Assembly: GCF_004745485.1 (NCBI RefSeq)
Contig: NZ_RHFG01000002.1
Span: 248,001 to 312,000, forward strand
Source of the DNA: Brevibacterium sp. S22
GTDB lineage: Bacteria; Actinomycetota; Actinomycetes; Actinomycetales; Brevibacteriaceae
Length of the DNA stretch: 64,000 nucleotides
Direction of reading: 5' to 3'
A model generated the notes under the pieces. That model was not told where the DNA came from. It did not search any database and worked only from the letters and a program-made list of their open reading frames with translations. Numbering within the stretch: the first letter of the stretch is position 1; the number at the start of each line of letters is the position of its first letter. Of the stretch, positions 55,435-63,633 are shown one piece after another. The position numbers were made by a program, and so were the translations under genes.

Positions 55435-56952
55435 ATGATCGACATCAACGAAACCGGCATACCATCAGCAGGGAACTCCTCGGCAGCAGGAAGCTCACTG
55501 ACTGGGAGAGACCGCCCATCGGGCAACTGCCACTTGCCGGGGAACTCTCCGACAGACCGAATCTGGCTGCGCGATCCGCTGGCCGTCCACCTCGGTGCCG
55601 GTGCCGATTCGAACCAGGCGGCGCGCGGAATCGTCATCGACCGGGACACAGGGACCATCGTCGAGCTCGTCCCTGCAGGTGGCGAGCCCACATGCGGCGG
55701 GACCAGCGGGACCGCCGAGGCCCTCGAAATCGTCGACGCCTCCGCACACGTGATCACTCCCGGGCTGATCAATACCCATCATCACTTCTACCAAACGCTC
55801 ACCCGGGCATGGGCACCCGTCGCGGATCTGCCGCTGTTCGGGTGGTTGCAGAACCTCTATCCGGTGTGGGCGAGACTGACCCCGCGCGCCCTCGAACTCG
55901 CCACGACCGTGGCGATGGCCGAGCTGCTCGAATCCGGCTGCACGACCGCCGCCGACCACCACTACCTGTTCCCGACCGGCATGGACGAAGCCATCGATAT
56001 CCAGGTCGACGTCGTCCGGAGACTCGGCATGCGCGCCATGCTCACCCGCGGGTCGATGTCCTTGGGCCAGGAGGACGGAGGGCTGCCGCCGCAGCAGACC
56101 GTCCAGGATTCAGATGTCATCCTCGACGACTCCCGCCGCCTCGTCGAGGCCTATCACCAACGAGGAGCGGGTGCTCAGATCCAGATCGGCTTCGCCCCGT
56201 GCTCGCCGTTCTCCGTGACCACCGAACTCATGCGCGACAGCGCCGGCCTGGCCGCAGAACTCGATGTCCGCCTCCACACTCACTTGGCCGAGACCATCGA
56301 CGAAGAGGACTTCTGTCGCGAAACCTTCGGAATGCGCACTGTGGACTACCTCGAATCCGTCGGATGGCTGGGGGAGCGGACCTGGCTGGCGCACGGTGTG
56401 CACTTCGACGCCTCCGAGATCGGCCGTCTCGGTGCCGCGGGGGTGTCCGTCGCGCACTGCCCGACCTCGAACATGCGGCTGGCCTCGGGCATCGCCCGTG
56501 CCGTCGAACTCGAAGACGCCGGCGTCAATGTCGGACTCGGCGTCGACGGATCCGCGTCGAACGATGCCTCGAACCTCATCCGCGAGGTTCGTCAGGCTCT
56601 CTACATCCAACGTCTGCGCTACGGCGCCGAGGCGGTCACCTGCGGCCGCGTCCTCGACTGGGCGACGAAGGGATCGGCGGCCGCACTCGGCCGCGACGAC
56701 ATCGGCACCATCGACGTCGGCAAGCAGGCCGACCTCGCGATGTTCCGCCTCGACGGCCTCGCCTTCTCCGGATCGCACGACCCTATCCCCGCGCTCGTCC
56801 TCTGCGGAGCCGAGAAAGCCGACCGGGTCATGGTCGGCGGACGGTGGCGGGTCATCGACGGCAGCGCCATCGGCGCGGACGGAGTCGAACTCGACAAGGA
56901 CGCCCTCATTGCGACCCATCAGGAGGAGGCGCGCCGCCTCGTCGCCGGGTGA
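55435..56952 (+). CDS. 8-oxoguanine deaminase/amidohydrolase
   Basis: Deaminates oxidised guanine (or guanine). The 505-residue metal hydrolase has HVITPGLINTHHHFYQTL (metal HxH), LHTHLAET, WLAHGVHF and LGVDGSASNDASN (catalytic Asp). ATG at 55435 has GAAAGG 7 nt upstream. An alternative start at 55300 is preceded by TACAGT 5 nt away and could be leaderless; it adds 45 unconserved residues. AtzB/TrzN-like hydrolases are relatives. With the divergent permease it suggests purine salvage or catabolism. Confidence 0.85.
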   Translation: MIDINETGIPSAGNSSAAGSSLTGRDRPSGNCHLPGNSPTDRIWLRDPLAVHLGAGADSNQAARGIVIDRDTGTIVELVPAGGEPTCGGTSGTAEALEIVDASAHVITPGLINTHHHFYQTLTRAWAPVADLPLFGWLQNLYPVWARLTPRALELATTVAMAELLESGCTTAADHHYLFPTGMDEAIDIQVDVVRRLGMRAMLTRGSMSLGQEDGGLPPQQTVQDSDVILDDSRRLVEAYHQRGAGAQIQIGFAPCSPFSVTTELMRDSAGLAAELDVRLHTHLAETIDEEDFCRETFGMRTVDYLESVGWLGERTWLAHGVHFDASEIGRLGAAGVSVAHCPTSNMRLASGIARAVELEDAGVNVGLGVDGSASNDASNLIREVRQALYIQRLRYGAEAVTCGRVLDWATKGSAAALGRDDIGTIDVGKQADLAMFRLDGLAFSGSHDPIPALVLCGAEKADRVMVGGRWRVIDGSAIGADGVELDKDALIATHQEEARRLVAG

Positions 56953-56992
56953 GCCGCCTCCTTGCCGGGTGAACGGCCTCCTCGCCGGGTAA
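56933..56992. repeat. Three 20-bp tandem copies spanning the deaminase stop codon
   Basis: Units start at 56933, 56953 and 56973 (for example GCCGCCTCGTCGCCGGGTGA). The first encodes the last residues and stop of the deaminase; the next two lie downstream with few changes. This records a tandem duplication at a gene end. Confidence 0.85.
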
Positions 56993-57035
56993 GGGGAGGG
57001 CGGCGGTCGCCTCGGCGATCCTCATCAGGGGCCGA

Positions 57036-57119
57036 GGGGACAGTAGGCCGAGGAGCCGGCAAGGGGGACAGTAGGCCGAGGAGCCGGCAAGGGGGACAGT
57101 AGGCCGAGGAGCCAGCAAA
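57036..57119. repeat. Three 28-bp tandem repeats
   Basis: Units at 57036, 57064 and 57092, each starting GGGGACAGTAGGCCGAGGAG; the third has two to three changes. They lie between the deaminase and the convergent membrane-protein gene and have no spacers, so they are not CRISPR. Confidence 0.9.
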
Positions 57120-57131
57120 GGGGGCAGCTGC

Positions 57132-57617
57132 TCAGTCCTCGGGCTTTCTGAATACCTCGCGCAGGTGGTCGCCGGTGAGGAAATCGCCGACGCCGATCAT
57201 GACGAGGCTGAACACGATCTGCTCGGTGATCATCCACACCGGGTAGAGGCCTGGGATCGCGGCCATGACGAGGGTGATGACGGGGAAGATCTGCGTGAAC
57301 AGGCGCAGACGCTGGTAGCCCCAGTAGAAGCCCTTGGTTGCGCGCCAGAAGAAGTAGAAGAGAGTCACGGTCATGCCGAAGACGACGACCGTGCGCATCC
57401 ACACGGCAAAGGGAACCGGCTCACCGGCGCGGGCGATGATGATCGCGTAGACGACGGCCCCGAAGCCGAGGACGAGTTCGAACACGAGCAGCCAGGTGAT
57501 CCAGGCGAAGGCACGTTCCGTCTTCGGCAGTTCCAGACCTCTCGGCGGAACGAGGATGCCGGCCTTCTTGCCGCCGGCGATGCGGTCGATCTTCGCGAAC
57601 AGGTTCTCCATGGACAT
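57132..57617 (-). CDS. Four-helix membrane protein of unknown function
   Basis: A 161-residue protein. A short cytoplasmic start is followed by four helices (about 38-62, 70-95, 105-128 and 132-150). No family is recognised. ATG at 57617 follows TAGCCT (57629-57624, minus strand) by 6 nt, which suggests a leaderless transcript; the ATG at 57611 is an alternative start. Confidence 0.7.
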   Translation of the reverse strand: MSMENLFAKIDRIAGGKKAGILVPPRGLELPKTERAFAWITWLLVFELVLGFGAVVYAIIIARAGEPVPFAVWMRTVVVFGMTVTLFYFFWRATKGFYWGYQRLRLFTQIFPVITLVMAAIPGLYPVWMITEQIVFSLVMIGVGDFLTGDHLREVFRKPED

Positions 57618-57762
57618 GTCTTCAGGCTAACCCTACAGCCCTGTTCAACCGCGCGAAATCGGGGCTTCTGAGCGTGTGAGGCCGAACATCAATCGAAAGT
57701 TGGGTGTGGAGTTCAATCTTGCGGGTCAGGAATGGGGGCGCAGATCCTGATGAAGTGGAAGC

Positions 57763-58209
57763 ATGAAGAAATCATTCTATGCAGCATTCACGTACATGAT
57801 CATCGGAGTCCTCGCGGGACTGTTCTACCGCGAGTTCACCAAGGCCAACGACTTCCCCGAGGGCGAGTTCACGCAGCTCGCGGTGGTCCATACCCACCTG
57901 CTCACGCTCGGCTTCATCGTCATGCTCCTCGTCCTCGCGCTGGACAAGCTGTTCGGACTGTCCGGGTCGAAACTGTTCTCGTGGTTCTTCTGGCTCTACA
58001 ACGTCGGAATCGCCCTCACGGTCGGCATGATGATCTGGCACGGCTCACTCACTGTCCTCGGCGAGGAGTCGAACGCCATGATCGCCGGCATCGCCGGACT
58101 CGGCCACATCGCTCTGTCGGTCAGCCTCGTCCTGTTCTTCCTCGCCCTGCGCAAGAAGGTCGTTGCCGCCGCTGGGCTGGGCGCTTCCACAGCCGTGGAC
58201 GCTCGGTAA
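57763..58209 (+). CDS. DUF2871-family membrane protein
   Basis: A 148-residue four-helix membrane protein. The VVHTHLLTLGFIVMLLVLALDKLF segment contains the paired His conserved in DUF2871, and MMIWHGSLTVLGEE another His, suggesting metal or haem binding. Role unknown. ATG at 57763 with GGAAG upstream. Followed by a hairpin. Confidence 0.82.
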   Translation: MKKSFYAAFTYMIIGVLAGLFYREFTKANDFPEGEFTQLAVVHTHLLTLGFIVMLLVLALDKLFGLSGSKLFSWFFWLYNVGIALTVGMMIWHGSLTVLGEESNAMIAGIAGLGHIALSVSLVLFFLALRKKVVAAAGLGASTAVDAR

Positions 58210-58252
58210 TTCCAGGGCTGGCACCGGGGCCGCGATCGCGACGACTCCGACG

Positions 58253-58315
58253 TCGTTCAAGGCGAAGCGCATCTGTCGAACCGTGCTCCGGTCGATGGGT
58301 CCGCTTCGCCTTGAA
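58253..58315. terminator. Hairpin (copy 2 of dispersed element) after DUF2871
   Basis: Arms TTCAAGGCGAAGCG (58256-58269) and CGCTTCGCCTTGAA (58302-58315) are perfect 14-bp complements with a 32-nt loop, between convergent genes. Its left arm shares 18 nt with 14087-14104. Confidence 0.8.
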
Positions 58316-58336
58316 TGAGCGAGCAAAGCGCCTCCG

Positions 58337-59176
58337 CTATCGGATGACCGGCTGTTGAAGCTCGACGATCCAGTCGGGACCGGTTTCGAGGTAGACCTCG
58401 CGGCATGGTCCGACGAGCTCCCACCCCTGAGCGAGGGACCATTCGGCCAGATGCTGCCAGCTGGCGCCGATCCGGTTCATCGGACCTTCGTGGACGAGCG
58501 TCGCCGCGGTGCACGACGGCAGCTCGGTGGTCTCGAGCTCGGGTCCACTGCTGCTGTCCCTGTCGCCGTCGATGCCGCTGTCCCCGCCCGCGGAGGTGCT
58601 GTTTGCTGTTGGAGTGCTGGTGCGGAATCCGCAGGTGACCTCGGTCCCCGACTCCGTTTCGGAGTAGACGCCGACCGCCGTGGCAGGCTCTCCTCCCGTC
58701 TCGGTGATCGCGTCGGCCACAGAGTCGAACAGCGGACCGATCTCGGACGTATCGAACGGCGGTTCGCCGAGGAGGGCCGTGCGTCCGAGGATCCTCTCCG
58801 GGGGCAGGTCCTTGATGATGCAGTCTGGGTGGTCCATGGTCGTCCTTTCGATGAGGGCCAGCCGAAAATCGACTTCGGCCAGCGCAGCGACTGCCGCCGA
58901 TTGTTCGGCCAGCAGCTGATGACGACGACGGTGGAGCATCTCGACCAGTGCATCCGAACTCAGCTCCGAGTCGAGCAGTCCGGCGATCGACCGGAGCGGA
59001 ATGCCGAGGGCGTTGAGCGCCATGATGCGGTTGAGCCGCGTCAGCTGCCCCGCACCGTAGCGTCGATGCCCGGTGAACTCATCGACCGCCTCGGGAATGA
59101 GGAGTCCGAGCGACTCGTAATGGCGCAGCATCCGCACGGACACCTGCCCGAGCCGAGAGAAGTCACCGATCTTCAA
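58337..59176 (-). CDS. MerR-family regulator with GyrI-like effector domain
   Basis: A 279-residue regulator. Winged helix (KIGDFSRLGQVSVRMLRHYESLGLL...) is followed by a dimerisation helix and an effector-binding domain (about 125-275) of the GyrI/BmrR type. A low-complexity Ser/Gly/Asp segment of about 35 residues is inserted in the latter. TTG at 59176 with GGAG 9 nt upstream matches the family start; GTG at 59200 is an alternative. Target unknown. Confidence 0.85.
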   Translation of the reverse strand: MKIGDFSRLGQVSVRMLRHYESLGLLIPEAVDEFTGHRRYGAGQLTRLNRIMALNALGIPLRSIAGLLDSELSSDALVEMLHRRRHQLLAEQSAAVAALAEVDFRLALIERTTMDHPDCIIKDLPPERILGRTALLGEPPFDTSEIGPLFDSVADAITETGGEPATAVGVYSETESGTEVTCGFRTSTPTANSTSAGGDSGIDGDRDSSSGPELETTELPSCTAATLVHEGPMNRIGASWQHLAEWSLAQGWELVGPCREVYLETGPDWIVELQQPVIR

Positions 59177-59277
59177 CGTCCCCACTCCTTCGTCGTCCAC
59201 ACCATCTACTCACCTGCCACAATGTCAGATGCAAGGGGTCGGAAAAGCGGTGCGCGCCGATGGGTGACAATGGCACC

Positions 59278-60006
59278 ATGAGCACTGTGCGGATCCTCGT
59301 CATCGAACACGAACGCGGCACCGGTCCCCGACGGTTCGGCGGGTGGCTGGAAGAGGCCGGCGCCGAGGTGGTCGTGGCCCGGCCATACCTCGGCGAGGAG
59401 ATCCCGACCGACCTCGGCCCGCAGAACGGCGGCGCGTTCGATGCGCTCATCGCCCTCGGCGGTTCTGCCGGCCCGAGCGACGACGCTGACAACCCTTGGT
59501 TCCCTCAGGTCAGGGAGCTGCTGGGTCGATCGATCGCGGGCGAGTTTCCGAGCCTGAACATCTGCCTCGGCGGGGAGATGCTCGCGCTCGCGGCTCGTGC
59601 TCCGATCTCCCGGCGCACGCACCCGCAGATCGGGATCTACGAACTGCAAGCCACCTCGGCGGGGGAAGCCGATCCGGTCTTCGGCTCACTTGCGAACCGA
59701 TCCCTGCCCTCCGTGCTCTTCCACCAGGAGGAGATGGCGTTGCCCGATGGGGCCGACCTCCTGGTCACGGGCACGGACGCCCCGGTCCAAGCATTCCGCG
59801 TCGGCAGCTTCGCCTGGGGAACGCAGTTCCACCCCGAGACCGACGCGGCCCAGATCGCGAACTGGCTCGACGGAAACGACCTCGCGCTGCCGGCAGGCAA
59901 GACCGTCGACTCGATCGTCGCTGAGGTGAGAGCCGCAGATGGAGCGCTCGTCGACAGCGGTCGGAGCCTTGCGCGGGCCTTCGTCGAGTTCCTACGTGCA
60001 AGGTGA
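59278..60006 (+). CDS. Class I glutamine amidotransferase-like protein
   Basis: A 242-residue protein of the GMP-synthase-like GATase family: nucleophile Cys96 in NICLGGEMLA, an active-site His/Glu in GTQFHPE, and LIALGGSAGPSDD near residue 58. No synthase partner gene is adjacent, so the acceptor is unknown; some homologues act on peptides or gamma-glutamyl compounds. GACAAT (59266-59271) lies 6 nt before the ATG, consistent with a leaderless transcript. Confidence 0.82.
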   Translation: MSTVRILVIEHERGTGPRRFGGWLEEAGAEVVVARPYLGEEIPTDLGPQNGGAFDALIALGGSAGPSDDADNPWFPQVRELLGRSIAGEFPSLNICLGGEMLALAARAPISRRTHPQIGIYELQATSAGEADPVFGSLANRSLPSVLFHQEEMALPDGADLLVTGTDAPVQAFRVGSFAWGTQFHPETDAAQIANWLDGNDLALPAGKTVDSIVAEVRAADGALVDSGRSLARAFVEFLRAR

Positions 60007-60075
60007 ACTGGCGGCACAGGACACGTTGAACGGGCGACTCAGCACAAGGTGAGCGGTGCGCAGTCGATGACAGAT

Positions 60076-60113
60076 CGAGGGAAGGCCGCGGACTGAACCG
60101 CGGCCTTCCCTCG
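60076..60113. terminator. Strong bidirectional terminator
   Basis: Arms 60076-60091 and 60098-60113 are perfect 16-bp complements with a 6-nt loop, between the convergent amidotransferase and secreted-protein genes. Confidence 0.9.
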
Positions 60114-60169
60114 TTCTGCCGGCCTCGTTCAAATCGACCGAAACCCGATGGTCGGCCGGAACTGCCGGC

Positions 60170-61030
60170 TCAGGCTTCCTTGAGCTTCTGATCGGTGTTC
60201 GTGTAGTAGATCCCATCGGCGGTTGAGCCGACGAGCCCCATCGTCACTCGCAGCAACCCCGGTTCGACGTCGTCCATGGGCGGCGGCGTCTCCGGACCCA
60301 GGGTCAGTGATTTCCCGTCCTTTGTCGTGGCGGTGATCGAACCGATGTACACGGTGACATCGCCTTTCAGCGTCATCGTGTCGGCCGTGGTCACCAGCCC
60401 CTGGTCCTCATCTGGCGGCTTCACTGTCAAGGAGAACCCGTCGATGGAGATCTCGTCGGCCTGGATCTTCAGCGTCACTATGCTTCCGCCGTCGGCGGTG
60501 GGCACGGAGACGAAGGAGATTCCCTTGAGTCCCTTGAACGACAGCGATTCCGAGCCCATCGCAGCCGGAGTCTTCGTGAAGATCGGTGCGTTGTCATCTC
60601 GCTGAGCGTCCGCGGGGAACTCCCCATTGCCCTCTTCTTCCGAATCCTCGTCCGAGTCTTCGTCCTCGTCCGAATCCTCGTCCTCGGTCGGGTCGTCGCT
60701 GGGCTCATCGAGTCCCAGGCCACCCGGATCCGTGGGTTCGTCCGAAGGCTCCTCCGTCGGCTCTTCGCCCGGTTCATCCTTGGGGCCCGGAGCAGGCACC
60801 GTGGGATCCGAGGTCGGCGGGTCACTCGGCTTCACCGGCATTCCCGGCGACAGACTTCCCGCGGGTGCGGGGTCCTTGGCCTTGTCGGAGTCCTCGTCAT
60901 CGCAGGTGCCCACGAGTGAGCACAGCGGTGACGAATGGGCGGCTGTGACCGATCCCGCCCCGAGAGTCGTCGGGAGGACCAGGACAGCTGCCGCCAGGAT
61001 TGTGGCCGTGCGGCGGCTGGGTGCCCTCAT
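60170..61030 (-). CDS. Secreted acidic protein of the DUF6230/DUF6114 operon
   Basis: A 286-residue exported protein. Signal peptide (about 1-32, cleavage near TAAHS) is followed by a Pro/Asp/Glu/Thr-rich disordered region (about 40-145) and a C-terminal beta-rich domain (about 150-286) with repeated short strands (SLSFKGLKGISFVSV, IVTLKIQADEISI, MTLKGDVTVYIG). This domain resembles the neighbouring DUF6230 protein's style of layered strands. Function unknown. Last gene of the trio; its start overlaps the previous stop by 4 nt. Confidence 0.78.
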   Translation of the reverse strand: MRAPSRRTATILAAAVLVLPTTLGAGSVTAAHSSPLCSLVGTCDDEDSDKAKDPAPAGSLSPGMPVKPSDPPTSDPTVPAPGPKDEPGEEPTEEPSDEPTDPGGLGLDEPSDDPTEDEDSDEDEDSDEDSEEEGNGEFPADAQRDDNAPIFTKTPAAMGSESLSFKGLKGISFVSVPTADGGSIVTLKIQADEISIDGFSLTVKPPDEDQGLVTTADTMTLKGDVTVYIGSITATTKDGKSLTLGPETPPPMDDVEPGLLRVTMGLVGSTADGIYYTNTDQKLKEA

Positions 61031-61641
61031 GCAGTCTCCCCCTCAGCGGCTTCGGGCTCCTTCGGTTCGCGCGGTCCCATCCAGGCGATGACGAGGATCG
61101 CACCGATGGTCGACAGCAGCATGCCGATGATGAACCCGCCGAGGTTCACTCCGATGAGTGAATAGACTGCGAGGACGAGACCGATGATCCCGTAGAAGAC
61201 ATGGTGCGTTGGCCGGAAGATCGACAGCAGGGCGAGGACGACGATGGCGATCGGAATGACCGTCGCCTGCAGCCCTTCGATGCCGAATTGGATCTGCATG
61301 TTGCCGAGGTCCAGCTGTCCGGAGAAGAAGAGTTCGATTCCTCCGAGGATTGCAAGCACACCTCCGATGAAGGGGCGTTGGCGGCGCCAATGCTTGAATC
61401 CTCGGCGCTTCGCGGCGCCTTCGCTCATCTCGGCTTCCTCGCTGCTGTCAGCATCCCCCGTCTCCGGCGTCGGGACGGCGAATTCTGCCGTCTCGACGCC
61501 GGATTCGAGGTGGTCACTCTGCTCATCGGCGCGTCGAGACCGCCGGGACAGCGCAAGCAGGCTCGTCTTCTGCACGGTGGCCTCCTGTTCGGCGACCTCC
61601 CGTTCATCGGTCGGCTGCCCGTTGGCTGCTGAGTCCTTCAT
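61027..61641 (-). CDS. DUF6114-family membrane protein
   Basis: A 204-residue protein. An acidic, Ser-rich cytoplasmic N-terminus (about 1-85) is followed by about four helices (RPFIGGVLAILGGIELFFSG..., TVIPIAIVVLALLSIF, FYGIIGLVLAVYSLIG, GGFIIGMLLSTIGAILVIAW). DUF6114 genes accompany DUF6230 genes in many actinobacteria. ATG at 61641 in a TGATG overlap is favoured over the GTG at 61650. Likely a membrane partner of the two exported proteins. Confidence 0.83.
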   Translation of the reverse strand: MKDSAANGQPTDEREVAEQEATVQKTSLLALSRRSRRADEQSDHLESGVETAEFAVPTPETGDADSSEEAEMSEGAAKRRGFKHWRRQRPFIGGVLAILGGIELFFSGQLDLGNMQIQFGIEGLQATVIPIAIVVLALLSIFRPTHHVFYGIIGLVLAVYSLIGVNLGGFIIGMLLSTIGAILVIAWMGPREPKEPEAAEGETA

Positions 61642-62255
61642 CAGCCGCACGTCTCAGATCCGTCGGTGAGCTTCAGCTTCATATCTTTGAGCGTGAAGAC
61701 CGAAGCCGTGGTCGACCATGAGTCCTGCTTGAGGTCCTTGATCGACACGGTGTCGGCGTCCTGCGAGAAGTCGCCCTTGCTTCCCTTTTCCTTCGTGTTG
61801 ACATCGGAGGCGTCGACGCCGATGCGGATGTTCTTGAACTCCGCGTCGCCCTCAAGCCCGGTCATGCCGATCTGCAGGTCCTTCGCCGAGGCGGGGGTGC
61901 CGTTTCCGCCGGCCTTGATCAGGATGCCCACCTTGCCCAGCGGAGTCTCCTGGACTGCCGACTGGCAGAGGTTCTCCAGGGTCGCGTCCTTGATGTTCGC
62001 GGTGACGACGGCGTGCTCGCCGCCGTCGGCGTCCTTGGCGACTCCGCTGTACTGGGAGAAGCCGGTTCCCTCGAGCTGCGACGAGGTGATCTTGAACTGA
62101 GTGCCGGAGATGGCGAACGAGACCGGGACTGCGCCCTGAGCCACCCCGCCCATGAGCATGGCTGAGACGACGCCGGTGGGAATCGCGACCATCGCGATGC
62201 GGCCGGCGTGAGATGAACAGAGCCTGCGGACCAGGCTGGGATTGCGGAACTTCAT
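61641..62255 (-). CDS. DUF6230-family exported protein
   Basis: A 204-residue exported protein. A basic N-terminus and hydrophobic segment (about 20-42, IAMVAIPTGVVSAMLMGGVAQGA) form the signal or anchor. The rest is a beta-rich domain with two Cys (near residue 97 and the C-terminus). SD AAGGAGG supports ATG 62255. It opens the three-gene operon. The family is of unknown role, although Streptomyces homologues were once labelled cholesterol esterase without proof. Confidence 0.83.
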   Translation of the reverse strand: MKFRNPSLVRRLCSSHAGRIAMVAIPTGVVSAMLMGGVAQGAVPVSFAISGTQFKITSSQLEGTGFSQYSGVAKDADGGEHAVVTANIKDATLENLCQSAVQETPLGKVGILIKAGGNGTPASAKDLQIGMTGLEGDAEFKNIRIGVDASDVNTKEKGSKGDFSQDADTVSIKDLKQDSWSTTASVFTLKDMKLKLTDGSETCG

Positions 62256-62594
62256 TGATCCTCCTTGATCACCGACGGCATGGTCGGCATCAGCGTGTGA
62301 CGTAAGTTACTGCGGGGTGTTACTAGACAGTATCGCGGGTGAAGTTTGAGCGTCAACAGCTTCTGCTGTCGTCGCCTTCGAGGGCGAGCGTTCGGGCGCC
62401 TGTACCGCCAGATCCAAAGTTGCCCTGTCGGATTCTGCAGTTCGTCATCCATCCAGGTCAGATGGTGTATTCGGGGCCTCTGGGAAGGTGGTCTGTCCCG
62501 CTTCCGGCGCCCCGGCCGCGCTGGCGATGATGGCGAAATCCCAGTGGGGTCCGCTCGTGAACAAAACTTTCAAAACTCAGCGACGGCCGCATGT
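62256..62594. other. Gap between LysR gene and DUF6230 gene
   Basis: About 340 bp with no credible gene. It holds the promoter of the DUF6230 operon; GTTACTAGACAGTATC (about 62319-62334) is an imperfect palindrome and GTGACGTAAGTTAC (about 62297) another. Open frames here lack coding signs. Confidence 0.45.
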
Positions 62595-63512
62595 TCAGAG
62601 CGCGGCGAACTCAGCGGCGAGAGCTGCACGCAGGGCGATGATCCGCGGAGTCCGGGCGCTGCCGCGGCGAATCGCCGTCGAGACGCGCCTGCTCGCAGGT
62701 TCGGGCAGTCTGCTCGTCGTGATCGCGACAGGATCGATGCCCGTGCTTGCCGCGGCGGCCCGCAGCGACATGCGCGGAACCAGCGCCGAAGCGAGGCCGA
62801 GAGAGACGAGGCGGACGAGCAGGACGATATCGGAGGACTCGGTGTGCACCACGGGTTCGAAGCCTGCTCGCCGGCATTCGGCGCGCGACCAGTGCCCGGC
62901 ACGGGTGTCGGCTGGCTCCATGGCCCAGACGTGGTGGGCGCACGCGGCGAGGCCCGGTGACGCGGCATCGGCACCGCTGGTGTCGGCAGTGATGAGGCAG
63001 AGTTCGTCGTCGCCGAGCACCTCGGTCTCGACTCCCTCGCCACGGCGGGCGGGTCGCGACGGATAGTCCTCTTGGAGGACGAGGTCGAAATCTCGGGCGA
63101 GCAGCGCCGGGACGGCATCCTCGGTGCGGATATGCGTCGTGATGACCGTGAGGTCGGGATGATCCTCGGCCAGTCGGGCGAGAGCGCCGGGCACGATCGT
63201 GTGCAGGGCCGTCTGGAAGGCGGCGATGCGAACCGTGCCGCCCACTCGATGTCGAACCTCGGCGATCTCGGCCTCCGCGGCCTCGAGTTCGCGCAGGACC
63301 GCCTCGGTGCGGGTGACGAGGATCTGTGCTTCCTCGGTCAGGCGGACTCCGCGCCCCACGCGCTCGAGCAGGACCGCGCCGGCCTCGGATTCGAGGAGCT
63401 TGAGCTGGTGGGAGACCGAGGACGGGTCCTGGCCCAGAGCGGAAGCGGCGGCGGCCAGGCTGCCGCGCGCTGCGACCTCCCGCAGCAGACGGAGCCGTCT
63501 GAGACTGAACAT
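62595..63512 (-). CDS. LysR-family transcriptional regulator
   Basis: A 305-residue regulator. Helix-turn-helix at about 1-60 (RRLRLLREVAARGSLAAAASALGQDPSSVSHQLKLLESEAG) and a two-lobe effector domain (about 90-300). SD GGAGG lies before ATG 63512. It diverges from an amidase gene with repeated TCATGAG boxes between, so probably controls that gene. Confidence 0.9.
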   Translation of the reverse strand: MFSLRRLRLLREVAARGSLAAAASALGQDPSSVSHQLKLLESEAGAVLLERVGRGVRLTEEAQILVTRTEAVLRELEAAEAEIAEVRHRVGGTVRIAAFQTALHTIVPGALARLAEDHPDLTVITTHIRTEDAVPALLARDFDLVLQEDYPSRPARRGEGVETEVLGDDELCLITADTSGADAASPGLAACAHHVWAMEPADTRAGHWSRAECRRAGFEPVVHTESSDIVLLVRLVSLGLASALVPRMSLRAAAASTGIDPVAITTSRLPEPASRRVSTAIRRGSARTPRIIALRAALAAEFAAL

Positions 63513-63534
63513 CGTGCCTCCAGCGCGCTGTGAA

Positions 63535-63587
63535 TCATGAGAAAAGTTCATGAGTGATGATGAGAGTAATTCTATCGATCTCATGAG
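63535..63587. promoter_or_regulatory. TCATGAG triple repeat between LysR and amidase genes
   Basis: TCATGAG occurs at 63535, 63548 and 63581. The first two are 13 bp apart, close to one helical turn-plus spacing typical of LysR sites. They probably bind the divergent LysR protein. Confidence 0.5.
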
Positions 63588-63633
63588 TGTGTGTTCGTAG
63601 GCTCGTCAGCAGAGACTCGAGAAAGGACGCTCA

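Noticed and set aside
57036..57119. Possible CRISPR array
   Set aside because: The 28-bp repeats abut with no spacers and there are no cas genes.
62346..62960. 204-residue plus-strand ORF
   Set aside because: It overlaps the LysR gene antisense and the gap; low-complexity Arg/Ala-rich sequence with no start signal.
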